Shown in pieces: positions 50,471 to 60,307 of a stretch of 64,000 nt of DNA. Source of the stretch: Flavobacterium cutihirudinis. Its GTDB lineage: Bacteria > Bacteroidota > Bacteroidia > Flavobacteriales > Flavobacteriaceae. The notes beneath the pieces were generated by a model. The model ran no database searches. It was given only the letters and a program-made list of their open reading frames with translations, and was not told the origin of the DNA. Both the position numbers and the translations under genes were made by a program. How positions within the stretch are numbered: position 1 is the stretch's first letter; every line of letters begins with the position of its first letter. The stretch spans positions 682,001 through 746,000 of the forward strand of contig NZ_QRDQ01000009.1 in NCBI RefSeq assembly GCF_003385895.1. The letters run 5' to 3'.

Positions 50471-50474
50471 AAAA

Positions 50475-50498
50475 AAACCTGTTCAATAGAACAGGTTT
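50475..50498 (-). terminator. Terminator of the minus-strand polysaccharide locus
   Basis: On the minus strand AAACCTGTTC/GAACAGGTTT with a 4-nt loop and T run; 22 bp after the GH5 stop. Confidence 0.85.
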
Positions 50499-50520
50499 CA
50501 CACACAAAAAAAACAAACTT

Positions 50521-51486
50521 TTACTCTTTACTATTATACTTCTTTAAGAACTCACGAACCTTTAAACCAGATTCTTTTAAGTCTTCATCTTTCCATTTAC
50601 CTTCAGACTTGGCTGTTTTCTTTAGAATAGAACAAGTTTCATCTTTATCAGAAACCGACCAGGTAATCCAGCTTAACTTATTGGCTTCCATCCAGTCAAT
50701 ATATTCTTGCCATGCTTTTACATTTAAAGGTCCGTCTCCTGAAGCTTCCATGCCAGCTGATTCAGATATAAAAACCGGCAGACCACTTTTTATAGCCGCA
50801 TCTGTTCTATCTCGGAGTTCCTTGCCATGCGTTGCTGCATAAAAATGCATCGTATACATTATATTATTATATCCCACAATAGGCTCGGCAGCAGGCAAAT
50901 CAATATCCTGATCCCAATGTGGGCATCCTACCAAAATAATATTATTAGGATCATTTTCTCTAATTACTCTGATAATTTCTTCAGAATAGGTTTTAACTTC
51001 CCACCACGATTCATAATCCGGTTCGTTAAATACCTCATATATTATATTAGGATACTTTCCGTACTTCTTTGAAATTTCGGCAAAAAAAGCTTTCGCTTCT
51101 TTCAAATTCACATTATGACTGTGCCAATCGATAATCACATAAATATCTGATTTTATAGCACCATCAACAACAGCCTCGATTTTTTCTTTTGAAAATTGCG
51201 GGTCTTTCAAATACGAATACTCCCCCAATTCTATTCCCATTGCAGCACGAACTACATTACAATTAAAATCCTTCTTTAACCAACTAACTGCTTTTTCATT
51301 ATAAAATCTTGGCCACATACTGTGCCAGCCAAAACTCATTCCGCGTAAAACAACAGGATCATTATTCTTATCGACTAATTGTGTTCCCTGAACACTTAAT
51401 TGACCGTGCTTTTTAACAAACTGAGCTCTAGAAACAGAAAAGACAAACAAGAAAGCAATAATAAAAAATATAGTTTTTGATTTCAT
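50521..51486 (-). CDS. Glycoside hydrolase family 5 enzyme
   Basis: 321 residues: signal peptide 1-21 (FSVSRAQ), no lipobox, so periplasmic or secreted. GH5 TIM-barrel: N-terminal RGMSFGWHS, conserved N/R at NVVRAAMG, acid/base E155 (YEVFNEPDYESW), nucleophile E242 (GLPVFISESAGM) and W in ITWSVSDK. It is closest in pattern to bacterial endoglucanase/mannanase GH5 members; in this locus a beta-mannanase or glucomannanase role is the best inference. Start is 9 bp after the GH27 stop. Confidence 0.9.
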   Translation of the reverse strand: MKSKTIFFIIAFLFVFSVSRAQFVKKHGQLSVQGTQLVDKNNDPVVLRGMSFGWHSMWPRFYNEKAVSWLKKDFNCNVVRAAMGIELGEYSYLKDPQFSKEKIEAVVDGAIKSDIYVIIDWHSHNVNLKEAKAFFAEISKKYGKYPNIIYEVFNEPDYESWWEVKTYSEEIIRVIRENDPNNIILVGCPHWDQDIDLPAAEPIVGYNNIMYTMHFYAATHGKELRDRTDAAIKSGLPVFISESAGMEASGDGPLNVKAWQEYIDWMEANKLSWITWSVSDKDETCSILKKTAKSEGKWKDEDLKESGLKVREFLKKYNSKE

Positions 51487-51495
51487 AAATAAAAT

Positions 51496-52728
51496 TTAAG
51501 GAGTTAATCTAAGGGTTATAACATCGTGGGAAGCAAGTTCTGAAACAAAACTCTTTTTTGTCGTTCCAATTTCTTTATTTTTCCACAGATCTTTAATTTT
51601 ATAATCTGTTTTACTGAAATCGGCTTCAAAGCCAAAATCGGCATCTTTGATTTTATTCTTCTTAAAATCAAAATTAACCTTTTTAGAAACATCACTTCTG
51701 TTTAAAAAAGTAATTGCCCAATTTCCATCAGAAAGTGGTTTTACCCAAACTTCCAGTCCATCTTCTGCAGCGTATTTAAAACCCTGAATTCCTAATTTAT
51801 CCTGATTGACAGCAATTAAATTTTTATTGGTTAAAATAGCCAGTGTCTCTTTTGACATTTTTCTATAATCGTTTCCGGAAAATAATGGAGAAGACAGCAT
51901 GCACCACATTGCAAAATGCGCTTTGTCTTCAGTATCATTCATCTCATTTCCAACTTCCATCATATCAAAATCATTCCAATGATCTGGTCCGGAATATTTG
52001 CGGATATCTTTTCTCATTTCAGCAATTTTCATAAATCCCCATGACGACCAGTTTTCCGGATGTTTGAATTCGCAATCAAAACAAGGATAAATATCGCCGG
52101 AAATTCGCCAAAGATTCCCAACAGGCTTTCCCCATTCCCAAGGCTGATTATCGCCCCACTCGCAAAGACTAAATACAATTGGTCTGCCAGCAGTTTTAAG
52201 TGCATTACTCATTGTTGTATAAGCTTCAGGTGCTGTTATTCCTTTTGTATTACACCAATCATATTTTAAAAAATCAATTCCTAATTTAGCATAAAAACGA
52301 GCATCCTGATATTCATATCCACGTGTTCCCGGATATCCGGCACAAGTTTGAGTTCCTGCACAATTATACAATCCGAATTTCAAGCCTTTGCTATGCACAT
52401 AATCAATTAATGCTTTCATGCCGTTTGGAAATTTTTTCGGATCAGGTACCAAGTCACCATTTGCGTCACGTTCGTGCGTCATCCATCCGTCATCCAATAC
52501 AATATAATTATAACCTGCAGCTGCTAAACCCGAAGAAACCATAATATCTGCAGTTTCTTTTACCAGTTTTTCATCAATATTAGTTGCAAAAGTATTCCAT
52601 GAATTCCAACCCATTGGAGGCGTCATGGCGAGACCTTCATATTTTCCACCGGTTTGATTATGTGTATTTCCCTGACCGAAAGAAAAACTCGAAATACCAA
52701 GAAGAAACCCTAAAATTATTTTTTTCAT
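51496..52728 (-). CDS. GH27 alpha-galactosidase
   Basis: 410 residues: signal peptide 1-19 (SSFSFGQ), TPPMGWNSWNTF (36-47), nucleophile D157 (FLKYDWCN) and acid/base D212 (NLWRISGDIYPC), followed by the C-terminal beta-sandwich with KKVNFDFKKN. It removes alpha-1,6-galactose side chains, as from galactomannan. The gene is preceded by a terminator-like hairpin (52743-52784), so it and GH5 may be expressed less than the upstream genes or from another start. Confidence 0.93.
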   Translation of the reverse strand: MKKIILGFLLGISSFSFGQGNTHNQTGGKYEGLAMTPPMGWNSWNTFATNIDEKLVKETADIMVSSGLAAAGYNYIVLDDGWMTHERDANGDLVPDPKKFPNGMKALIDYVHSKGLKFGLYNCAGTQTCAGYPGTRGYEYQDARFYAKLGIDFLKYDWCNTKGITAPEAYTTMSNALKTAGRPIVFSLCEWGDNQPWEWGKPVGNLWRISGDIYPCFDCEFKHPENWSSWGFMKIAEMRKDIRKYSGPDHWNDFDMMEVGNEMNDTEDKAHFAMWCMLSSPLFSGNDYRKMSKETLAILTNKNLIAVNQDKLGIQGFKYAAEDGLEVWVKPLSDGNWAITFLNRSDVSKKVNFDFKKNKIKDADFGFEADFSKTDYKIKDLWKNKEIGTTKKSFVSELASHDVITLRLTP

Positions 52729-52742
52729 TTTTTTTTATTTAT

Positions 52743-52784
52743 TTAAAAAAAGATATTCCCTAATTTCTCAACTAGGGAATATCT
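52743..52784 (-). terminator. Internal terminator inside the polysaccharide locus
   Basis: On the minus strand AGATATTCCCTA (52773-52784) pairs perfectly with TAGGGAATATCT (52751-52762), 12 bp, 10-nt loop, then eight U. It lies between the second binding protein and GH27, 27 bp after the former's stop. Confidence 0.8.
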
Positions 52785-52811
52785 CCAACTAACTCACAAC
52801 ATATTTATCTT

Positions 52812-54071
52812 TTATAAAAACCCTAAGTCGTCTATATAAAGAACACTACCCGGAGTAATTGTTCCTCCTGAAAATTCCTGAATAAACACACTATCAAATT
52901 TTCCTTCAGGTAAAAGCTCAGGATGTAAAGCTGAAATAGGAATTGAAATATTATTCCATTGTCCTGCCACTAATGTAACCGTGGTACCTTTGCTAGAATC
53001 TGCAGTATCACTATTAATAGTAACCATAATTTTAGTGCTTTCAGTAGGGAAAATAGACATTTTAACAAATTGATAATCTGCAGCATTTAGAAGTAAATCA
53101 GAGTGCATGAAAAGTCCACTCCAAGCTTCTGCAACTTTCTTGATTGCATATGTTCCTCTACTAACCTTTTCGGTGCTTTGCCAAGTGATGTCTCCTCCCC
53201 AGCCCCAGCCCCAGCCTTTCAGAGAGTCTTCGTATAATAAATATTTAAGACCTATACCACTTGGAGCAGAAACTCCAAATTCAGTCTCTACAACAATAAG
53301 AGCATACGAATCAAAATCAGCCGGAACAGTTACTTTTAGTTCAGTTTTAGATTCTACTGTAAATGCAGCTTCAGTAGATCCGAATTTTACGGTTTTAACT
53401 TTTACAAAATTCTGACCTATAATTGTAAGTACATCTCCAGGAGAAGCCAATACTTGCGAAAGGCTTGTAATTACTGGAGCCGGCGGAGTTAACTCAATTA
53501 CATTATCTAAAACATTAATAAAACCATTTGTTCCATAATAATCTAATCCTGATGCTGGTTTATCAGATCCGTTTACCTTCAAAACACCGTTGGTTACATT
53601 AATACCCAATAAATACAAATCAGGGTTTAATGCATTTGCCATAGTAGAATACTCTCCCGTTTCTAAATAATCTGCTTCGACACCTTCAAGCTTAGCAACT
53701 CTTTTTTTAACACCTTTAACAACATGACTTAAAACAAGTTGTTTCAAATATTCTACAGGAACCAAATTCACATCCGGATATCCAATATCATTAACATAGC
53801 CATTTGCAACCAAATACGCATCAAAAGTTGCGTCACTAGGAACAAAATAAGTATAATCATCCTGTGTATCTAATGTCGATTGAAGACCTGTTAATTCTAT
53901 TGCTTTTACATACGTGCTTAAATTACTATTTGCTTTAAGCATTCCATATACTGTGTTGTAATTTTGTTGCGCTCCTCCAATATCCTGAATATCATTATCG
54001 CAAGAAGAAGCCGCAGCAATCAAAAAGACGCATACTGCAATATGCTTTACTTTATTATATATATTTTTCAT
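52812..54071 (-). CDS. Surface glycan-binding lipoprotein with fasciclin-like and IPT domains
   Basis: 419 residues; lipobox ASSC (C24) followed by DNDIQD acids that fit a surface-export signal. Residues 38-195 look like a fasciclin-type domain (TYFVPSDATFDAYLV, LVLSHVV, NGFINVLDNVIEL); 198-275 is an IPT/TIG Ig-like domain (PVITSLSQVLASPGDVLTIIGQNF); 285-419 is a beta-sandwich ending SVLYIDDLGFL, shared with the neighbour at 54156. The combination is typical of SGBP-B-type proteins that catch polysaccharide at the cell surface. It follows the first binding protein by 84 bp. Confidence 0.85.
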   Translation of the reverse strand: MKNIYNKVKHIAVCVFLIAAASSCDNDIQDIGGAQQNYNTVYGMLKANSNLSTYVKAIELTGLQSTLDTQDDYTYFVPSDATFDAYLVANGYVNDIGYPDVNLVPVEYLKQLVLSHVVKGVKKRVAKLEGVEADYLETGEYSTMANALNPDLYLLGINVTNGVLKVNGSDKPASGLDYYGTNGFINVLDNVIELTPPAPVITSLSQVLASPGDVLTIIGQNFVKVKTVKFGSTEAAFTVESKTELKVTVPADFDSYALIVVETEFGVSAPSGIGLKYLLYEDSLKGWGWGWGGDITWQSTEKVSRGTYAIKKVAEAWSGLFMHSDLLLNAADYQFVKMSIFPTESTKIMVTINSDTADSSKGTTVTLVAGQWNNISIPISALHPELLPEGKFDSVFIQEFSGGTITPGSVLYIDDLGFL

Positions 54072-54155
54072 AAATTCTCTTTTAGTTTTTAATTATGGAT
54101 TATGATCAATAAACTCAACATAATGATCGAAATTTATTTTTTAAATCCGTCACAA

Positions 54156-55229
54156 TTATTTTAATACCAATCCAATATCATCAAGTAAGATATTGTTTCC
54201 GCCAAAACCTCCAAATTCTTGCCATCCTACTTTACTCAACGTAGTTGGATTACCTAAATCACTAAATGGAATTTCTATATAAGTCCAAGTATCTGTTTTA
54301 AATTCTACTACTTTGAAATTATTATCAGCATCGCCATTAACGAAGAATTTTACTTTTCCTGCTTTCTCACCTTTAACAGAAAATCTTACTGCCTTGAATT
54401 TATCAGTATCTGTAAAATTCCAGAAAGCTATTGCAATATTCCAACCGTCCCACTCTCCAGATTTCCACTCGATACATTTAGATCCTTGACTTGCATCTTT
54501 AGCATACGCAAAGTCAAAACTATTTGTACCATCCCAGAATTCATTCCAGCCCCAGATATTTGTAAAGGCATCATCATAAATTGCACTACCAAACGCCTGA
54601 CTCGCAACAGTTGTTCCTGAAACATTCGTTATTGATAAATATTTATATTTATAATCATCCGGAACTTTTACTTTTATTTCAGTCAAAGATGCCTCAATAG
54701 GCTCAACTACTGTAGTTCCAAAATTCACTACAGGACGTAAAAAATATTCTCCCGTAATGGTAATAATATCGCCAGCGTTAGGGTTAATCGGGAATCCTTT
54801 AATATTAGGACTTGGAGGTCTGATAGCTACTTTATAGCTCAAAGTACCAATATTAGTAACAATCTTCATTTCGTCCATTTCGTTGTAGTATGGTGTTTTT
54901 TCATCCACTAAAACAACAATAGCATTATCTGTTACGAATGTCGGATTGAAATAAGACTCTAATCCATTGAACGAAATAGATTTTAATGTAGCAAAACCAG
55001 AACCTCTGATGATATAGTAATTTCCTGCGTTTATAATATCTGTAGGAACATCCACCTCTCTATCGCCATCAACCAAAGGATCATCAACAACCGATTTACT
55101 AATTCCGGTAACTTCAAGCTTTCCAGAAGAATCTGACGAATCATTTGAGCAAGAAGTACTGAACAGCAAAATTGAAATTGAAGCCACTAAATACAACTTC
55201 AATAACATTCTATTTTTTATATTTTTCAT
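54156..55229 (-). CDS. Surface glycan-binding lipoprotein with two IPT domains and a C-terminal beta-sandwich
   Basis: 357 residues; lipobox STSC (C27) with a following SNDSSD. IPT/TIG-like modules at about 38-130 and 135-205 (IKGFPINPNAGDIITITGEYF), then a carbohydrate-binding-like beta-sandwich (NIWGWNEFWDGTNSFDFAYAKD, WTYIEIPFSDLG, NILLDDIGLVLK). The C-terminal module is homologous to that of the protein at 52812. Follows susD by 20 bp, the usual SusE/SGBP position. M8 is an alternative start. Confidence 0.87.
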   Translation of the reverse strand: MKNIKNRMLLKLYLVASISILLFSTSCSNDSSDSSGKLEVTGISKSVVDDPLVDGDREVDVPTDIINAGNYYIIRGSGFATLKSISFNGLESYFNPTFVTDNAIVVLVDEKTPYYNEMDEMKIVTNIGTLSYKVAIRPPSPNIKGFPINPNAGDIITITGEYFLRPVVNFGTTVVEPIEASLTEIKVKVPDDYKYKYLSITNVSGTTVASQAFGSAIYDDAFTNIWGWNEFWDGTNSFDFAYAKDASQGSKCIEWKSGEWDGWNIAIAFWNFTDTDKFKAVRFSVKGEKAGKVKFFVNGDADNNFKVVEFKTDTWTYIEIPFSDLGNPTTLSKVGWQEFGGFGGNNILLDDIGLVLK

Positions 55230-55249
55230 AGTAATTTACTTTTAAAAAA

Positions 55250-56812
55250 TTATTTAAAACTGTAAGCAACCGGAGCCTCTTTCAATTTTGGATTTTTTCT
55301 AACTTCGATGTCTGGTTTTGGATAAGTAAAATCAGCCGGTGTCGGTGTATAATGCATTACTCCTTGAGAATCAAAACCTCTGTCTTGCTGAGAAATAATA
55401 CTGATCGCTTCCTGACGTGGAAGTCTTCCTAAATCGAACCAATATTCACCTTCGAAAGCAAATTCAACTCTACGCTCATGAAATAAAGCTGTTTTTGTTA
55501 AAGGCACATTTGTTCCTAAAACTCCAAGACCTGCTCTACGTCTTACTTTATTAAACGATTCTTTTGCTGCAGCATTAGTAGTTTCTTCAGCTCCGGCCAT
55601 AGTTGCCTCAGCATGAATTAATAAAAGATCAGCATAACGCATAATATAATTACAGTTGTTCATACCTCCCCATTGATCTGCCGGCCCTGTTTCTCCAGTA
55701 GCCTGACCCACAACATATTTCTTAACCGCTGCACCAGTGTTAGCTAATACATCGCCATATTTATCTTTATCCAGCACAAAACCAACTTCTCCTTTAGCTT
55801 TCATATTAGGATAAGAATCGCCATAAACCATAAAAGATTCTTTTCTTCTTAAATCGCCAATTTCAAAAGCATCCTGAACATCATTACTCGGAACATAAGT
55901 AGCACCGTACGAAGCATTATCATTCAAAATATCCAAACCATATTGAATATTAGAGAAATTTCCTCCACCATAACTATTTATTTCACCAGACCACTGCCAA
56001 GAATAAATAGACTCTTCATTGTTATTTTTGCTTGTTAAAAACAAATCTGCAAAATTTGGCATCAAATCAAACTCTCCTGAATTAATCACTTTTTCTGCCA
56101 TTGCTTTAGACTCAGCATATTTTTTCTCATATAAATACACTTTGGCCAAAAATGCTTCCGCAGAACCTTGAGTAACAAAAACATTCTCTCTACCTGGAGT
56201 TCTTGATCTGATTTTTGATTTTAGATTTGCAGCCGCAAATTTCAAATCGTTTTCAATGAATGTATAGATATCCTCAATTCTATTTGTATTTACCAACGGC
56301 TCTTTTGCCAAAGTAAAATTATCTTCAATAATAGGCACCGTTCCGTACAAACGAACTAAATAAAAGTAAGCTATCGCTCTAAAGAAATGCGCTTCAGCAA
56401 CCGTGTTTTTAATTACAGCACGACTCACATCCTGAGTAGCATCTTTTTCGATATTGTTAATCAAATTATTTGATTGCGCTACAATTGCAAAACAAGCTCT
56501 CCATGGATCCAATAAAATTGGGCTGTCTGAAGTTAGTTTAAACTGAATCAGCTCTGGACCATCTGCATATGCCAAGCAATTTCCTGATGATAATTCCGCC
56601 AATGCGTAGAAATTTTTTGTGTAATAAGGAGCCCACATTGCACCATACATACCATAAGTAGTTCGTGTTACTTGCTCATCAGTATTATAAAACTCGGTAC
56701 TGCTGTAACTATCTTCAGATGGGCGATCTAAGAAATCTTCGCTGCAGGAAGTAGTTGCCAAACCTAGTGTCGCAAACAAAACTAAGGTCTTTATATTGAT
56801 ATATTTTTTCAT
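55250..56812 (-). CDS. SusD/RagB-family nutrient-binding outer-membrane lipoprotein
   Basis: 520 residues; lipobox TTSC (C23) with EDF, matching the flavobacterial surface-export pattern. N-terminal helices with TPR-like SusD fold (FYNTDEQVTRTTYGMYGA; VAEAHFFRAIAYFYLVRLYGTVP, the highly conserved signature; NRIEDIYTFIENDLKFAAANL) and the C-terminal RADLLLIHAEA-type and AFEGEYWFDLGR segments. It is the lid of the SusCD transporter; susC stops 11 bp upstream. Confidence 0.96.
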   Translation of the reverse strand: MKKYINIKTLVLFATLGLATTSCSEDFLDRPSEDSYSSTEFYNTDEQVTRTTYGMYGAMWAPYYTKNFYALAELSSGNCLAYADGPELIQFKLTSDSPILLDPWRACFAIVAQSNNLINNIEKDATQDVSRAVIKNTVAEAHFFRAIAYFYLVRLYGTVPIIEDNFTLAKEPLVNTNRIEDIYTFIENDLKFAAANLKSKIRSRTPGRENVFVTQGSAEAFLAKVYLYEKKYAESKAMAEKVINSGEFDLMPNFADLFLTSKNNNEESIYSWQWSGEINSYGGGNFSNIQYGLDILNDNASYGATYVPSNDVQDAFEIGDLRRKESFMVYGDSYPNMKAKGEVGFVLDKDKYGDVLANTGAAVKKYVVGQATGETGPADQWGGMNNCNYIMRYADLLLIHAEATMAGAEETTNAAAKESFNKVRRRAGLGVLGTNVPLTKTALFHERRVEFAFEGEYWFDLGRLPRQEAISIISQQDRGFDSQGVMHYTPTPADFTYPKPDIEVRKNPKLKEAPVAYSFK

Positions 56813-56823
56813 AAGAGTAGTAA

Positions 56824-59800
56824 TTAAAATTCTAAATTCAATCCAAAAGTAAAACTGCGATTGGTCGGATAACGTCCTGAATCAATTCCGACTAATAATG
56901 GATCTTGATTGTATGCTCCAATCTCTGGATCATAACCTGTGTATTTAGTAAATGTGTAAAGGTTTTGAACACCTAAATAAAATCTTAATTTACTAATACT
57001 TGCTTTTGAAATTATGTCCGAAGGCATGTTATAACCTAAAGTTACTTGCTGAATTCTTAAATATGATCCATCTTCTACATAACGATCAGAGATTGCAATA
57101 TTTGGATGTCCATCGCCACCATCAGGTCTTGGATATTTTGCATCAACATTTTCTGGTGTCCAGAAATCTGCTGCTTCCGCTAATTGATTCTCATACAGAC
57201 GTTGGTTTTTAGTACCCGCACGTCTTGTTAAATTCATTACTTTATTACCATAAGAACCTTGTAAAAAGACTCCTAAATCAACATTTTTGTATTTAAAAGT
57301 ATTATTGAAACCATAAGTGAATTTAGGTTGCGGATTACCTATAAAAGTCAAATCCTTATCATCAATTAAACCATCTTTATTTTGGTCAACATACTCAACA
57401 TCTCCCAATTGACTTTTTACCGCTTTATTTCCTGTAAAAGGAATTGGCGCATTTGCCAATTGTTCATTCGTTCTGATAATACCAACTGCCTCGTATCCGT
57501 AAAATTGGCCAACTGGCTGACCAACTACTGTTTTGGTTACTGCCTTATTAGTATAATCATTAAGCATTACGTCTTTTGTTAAATCAAAATTATCTTGCAA
57601 GCTTAACAACTCATTTTTATTAGTAGAGAAAATTGCTTTTGAATTCCATGAAAAATCTTTCCCGAATTTATTATTATACTCTAAAGTCATCTCAAAACCT
57701 TGGTTTCTTAAGCTTCCTAAATTTACATTTGGCGCTCCTAAACCTCCTTGATAAGTATCGGTTCCTGTAACATAATAAGGCAATGGCAGAACAAATAAGA
57801 ATCCTTCTGACTCTTTTCTGTACACATCGAATGTTGCCTGAAGTTTTGAATTGAAAAGTGTAAAATCTAAACCAAAGTTGGTCTGTTTAGAAGTTTCCCA
57901 AGTTAAACCAGGATTGGCAATATTATTAACCGTAAAGAAATTACCTAATGCCGATTTTATCGCACGAACTGTACTCATATAACCTGCACCACCAATATTT
58001 TGGTTTCCGGTTTCACCGTATCCAGCTCTAAATTTGATATTATCGATATATTCCTTGGTTCCTTCCATAAATTTTTCGTTTGAAAGTTTCCAATAACCTG
58101 AAACTGAAGGAAAGTAACCCCATTTTTCACCAGGTCCAAAATTAGAACTTCCATCCGCTCTGAATGTTGCCTGTAAACCGTAGCGATTATCATAATCATA
58201 GTTAAAAGATCCGAAGAAAGAATACAGCGCAGAACTTCCTTTGTATTCTGAAGCTGTAAGTGTATCAGGATCTCCCAAACTAATTGATTTAATATCATTA
58301 CTCACTAAACCAGCAACAGATTGCGAACCTCCATTCCAGTGACTATCATTAGCCTCTTGACCAGCTAAAACATTAAAGTGGTGATTGTCTACATCAATCT
58401 TATACGTTAAAACATTTTTAATGTTAATTCCGTACCAATTGTTAGATCTTTCTACCAATTCATTGGTTTCTTTAACAGCGGCACCCCAAGTATAAGTAGG
58501 TTTAAAACCTTCAAAATTATCCATATTTGTCGATCCGCCTAAATCAAAACGATATTCAAGCCCTTTTGCTAATCTAAAACTAGCATAAAAATTTCCTAAG
58601 AAATTCTTTTTAATCAACTTGTTCGTATTCATCAAAGCCGAAGCTACAGGATTAATCCAAACACCTATTGACCCATCAGCTGGTGGTCCGGCATAATTTC
58701 CATTAGCATCTCTAACTGCAACATCAGGAGTAGACAAAATAGAAGTACTGATAATACCATTACTTGCTCCATTAATTGTAATATCCTCATTTGTTACACC
58801 TGCCGCGATAGAAACCCCAACAGTCAACCAATCTTTTATCTTGGTGTCTACGTTTGTTTTAAAGTTATATCTTTTAAAACCAGAACCAATAACAATTCCT
58901 TCCTGATTTACATAACCTCCTGAAATATAATAACTAGTACCTTCTTTTGCCCCTGAAAACGAAACCTGATGATTACTCATCACAGCTGTTTTATAAATTT
59001 CATCCTGCCAATTTGTTCCTTTACCAAGAACAGACGGAACAGCAAACTCATCTCTCGGAGCTACGCCATAAACAGCTGCCAAAGCATTTTGTTGTGTAGC
59101 ATATTGACTTAAAGTCATGGTATCCAACAAATGAGTTACGTTTTGAACGGAGAAATAAGAATCATACGTAATTTTTCCTGTACCTTTTTTTCCTCTTTTT
59201 GTTGTAATAATTACAACTCCATTCGACGCTCTGGAACCATAGATTGCAGTTGCGGACGCATCTTTCAAAATATCTAAAGTTTCGATATCATTAGGATTTA
59301 AAAATGCAATTGGACTCGAAGTTACGTTTCCTGTATTTGCCCCCAAATAACCTGTAACAATTGAACCTCCTGTATTTGTACTTGTAGCGTCTCCAGAAAT
59401 TGGAATACCATCTACAATATATAATGGTTCATTTGTTCCTGATATAGAAGTCGTTCCACGAATTTTAACCGACACACTACCTCCAGGTTGTCCTGAATTA
59501 TTTGTAACTGAAACCCCGGCAGCACGCCCTTGCAGTAACTGATCTACTGATACTTGCGGAGAATCGGCAATGTCTTTGGAGGTAACCGTAGAAATAGCTC
59601 CCATTACATCCTTTTTCTTAACACTACGATATCCGACATTTACTAAAACTTCTCGTAAATCTTCGGCACTTAATTTTAAGACTACATTCGTGATTCCTCC
59701 ATTTTTCACATTAATTGTCTGAGTAACGTAACCAATAAATGAAACAGAAATTGTAGAATTTGCAGGCGCTTCAATAGAATATTTTCCATCAAAATCTGTC

Positions 59801-59991
59801 GAAGCTGTCTTTTTTGTTCCCGTGATCAATATATTGGCACCAGGTATACCTAATCCCTTTTCATCAGATACTGTTCCGGAAACTTTTACCTGAGCCGTAA
59901 TAAAATTACTAGTCAGCAACAAAAATAATATCAAAGGAGCAGCTCTGTGGTTAGCCTTCCAATGAATGAAATTAGTCATTAGTTTTTTCAT
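56824..59991 (-). CDS. SusC/RagA-family TonB-linked outer-membrane transporter
   Basis: 1055 residues: signal about 1-34, CarboxypepD-like domain 35-115 (VSGTVSDEKGLGIPGANILITGT), plug with the SusC signature (DILKDASATAIYGSRASNGVVIITTK) at about 240-265, and a large barrel ending FGLNLEF. It imports oligosaccharides by TonB energy together with SusD. It is the first gene of the minus-strand locus and has a good promoter with dyad sites at 60076-60130. Confidence 0.97.
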   Translation of the reverse strand: MKKLMTNFIHWKANHRAAPLILFLLLTSNFITAQVKVSGTVSDEKGLGIPGANILITGTKKTASTDFDGKYSIEAPANSTISVSFIGYVTQTINVKNGGITNVVLKLSAEDLREVLVNVGYRSVKKKDVMGAISTVTSKDIADSPQVSVDQLLQGRAAGVSVTNNSGQPGGSVSVKIRGTTSISGTNEPLYIVDGIPISGDATSTNTGGSIVTGYLGANTGNVTSSPIAFLNPNDIETLDILKDASATAIYGSRASNGVVIITTKRGKKGTGKITYDSYFSVQNVTHLLDTMTLSQYATQQNALAAVYGVAPRDEFAVPSVLGKGTNWQDEIYKTAVMSNHQVSFSGAKEGTSYYISGGYVNQEGIVIGSGFKRYNFKTNVDTKIKDWLTVGVSIAAGVTNEDITINGASNGIISTSILSTPDVAVRDANGNYAGPPADGSIGVWINPVASALMNTNKLIKKNFLGNFYASFRLAKGLEYRFDLGGSTNMDNFEGFKPTYTWGAAVKETNELVERSNNWYGINIKNVLTYKIDVDNHHFNVLAGQEANDSHWNGGSQSVAGLVSNDIKSISLGDPDTLTASEYKGSSALYSFFGSFNYDYDNRYGLQATFRADGSSNFGPGEKWGYFPSVSGYWKLSNEKFMEGTKEYIDNIKFRAGYGETGNQNIGGAGYMSTVRAIKSALGNFFTVNNIANPGLTWETSKQTNFGLDFTLFNSKLQATFDVYRKESEGFLFVLPLPYYVTGTDTYQGGLGAPNVNLGSLRNQGFEMTLEYNNKFGKDFSWNSKAIFSTNKNELLSLQDNFDLTKDVMLNDYTNKAVTKTVVGQPVGQFYGYEAVGIIRTNEQLANAPIPFTGNKAVKSQLGDVEYVDQNKDGLIDDKDLTFIGNPQPKFTYGFNNTFKYKNVDLGVFLQGSYGNKVMNLTRRAGTKNQRLYENQLAEAADFWTPENVDAKYPRPDGGDGHPNIAISDRYVEDGSYLRIQQVTLGYNMPSDIISKASISKLRFYLGVQNLYTFTKYTGYDPEIGAYNQDPLLVGIDSGRYPTNRSFTFGLNLEF

Positions 59992-60075
59992 AATAATGTT
60001 TGGTTAGTTTAAATTAGTTTATTGTCAATTCAAGTCTTTCAGTTAGGGATCCTTAGTAGTACTTAAATTATTTAA

Positions 60076-60102
60076 CAAATCTATAACAGAGAGCATTATC
60101 AA
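60076..60102 (-). promoter_or_regulatory. susC promoter
   Basis: Minus-strand -7 TAGATTTG (60076-60083), -33 TTG (60100-60102) with 16-bp spacing. The leader to the ATG is about 80 nt. Confidence 0.7.
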
Positions 60103-60130
60103 ATCGATAATATTATATCAATTAATGATA
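60095..60130 (-). promoter_or_regulatory. Two adjacent dyads at the susC promoter, probable activator sites
   Basis: ATTATCAAATCGATAAT (60095-60111, perfect 6-bp arms, 5-bp centre) and TATCAATTAATGATA (60116-60130, perfect 5-bp arms). Centres are 20 bp apart, about two helical turns, and the first overlaps the -33 element. They are the natural place for the neighbouring AraC-type regulator (inference). Confidence 0.55.
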
Positions 60131-60307
60131 ATATTTTTACCATACGGAGATAAAAAAACACATATGAAAATAAAACAATTAATTTTTTGAATTATTCGTA
60201 ATGAGAATATTCAAAAACGGTGGTCAGCTTACATTAAAATTAACAAATTCAATAAAAAGCAAACGATTTCGTTAAAAATAATATTTATAGATGATAAAAA
60301 AGTATCA

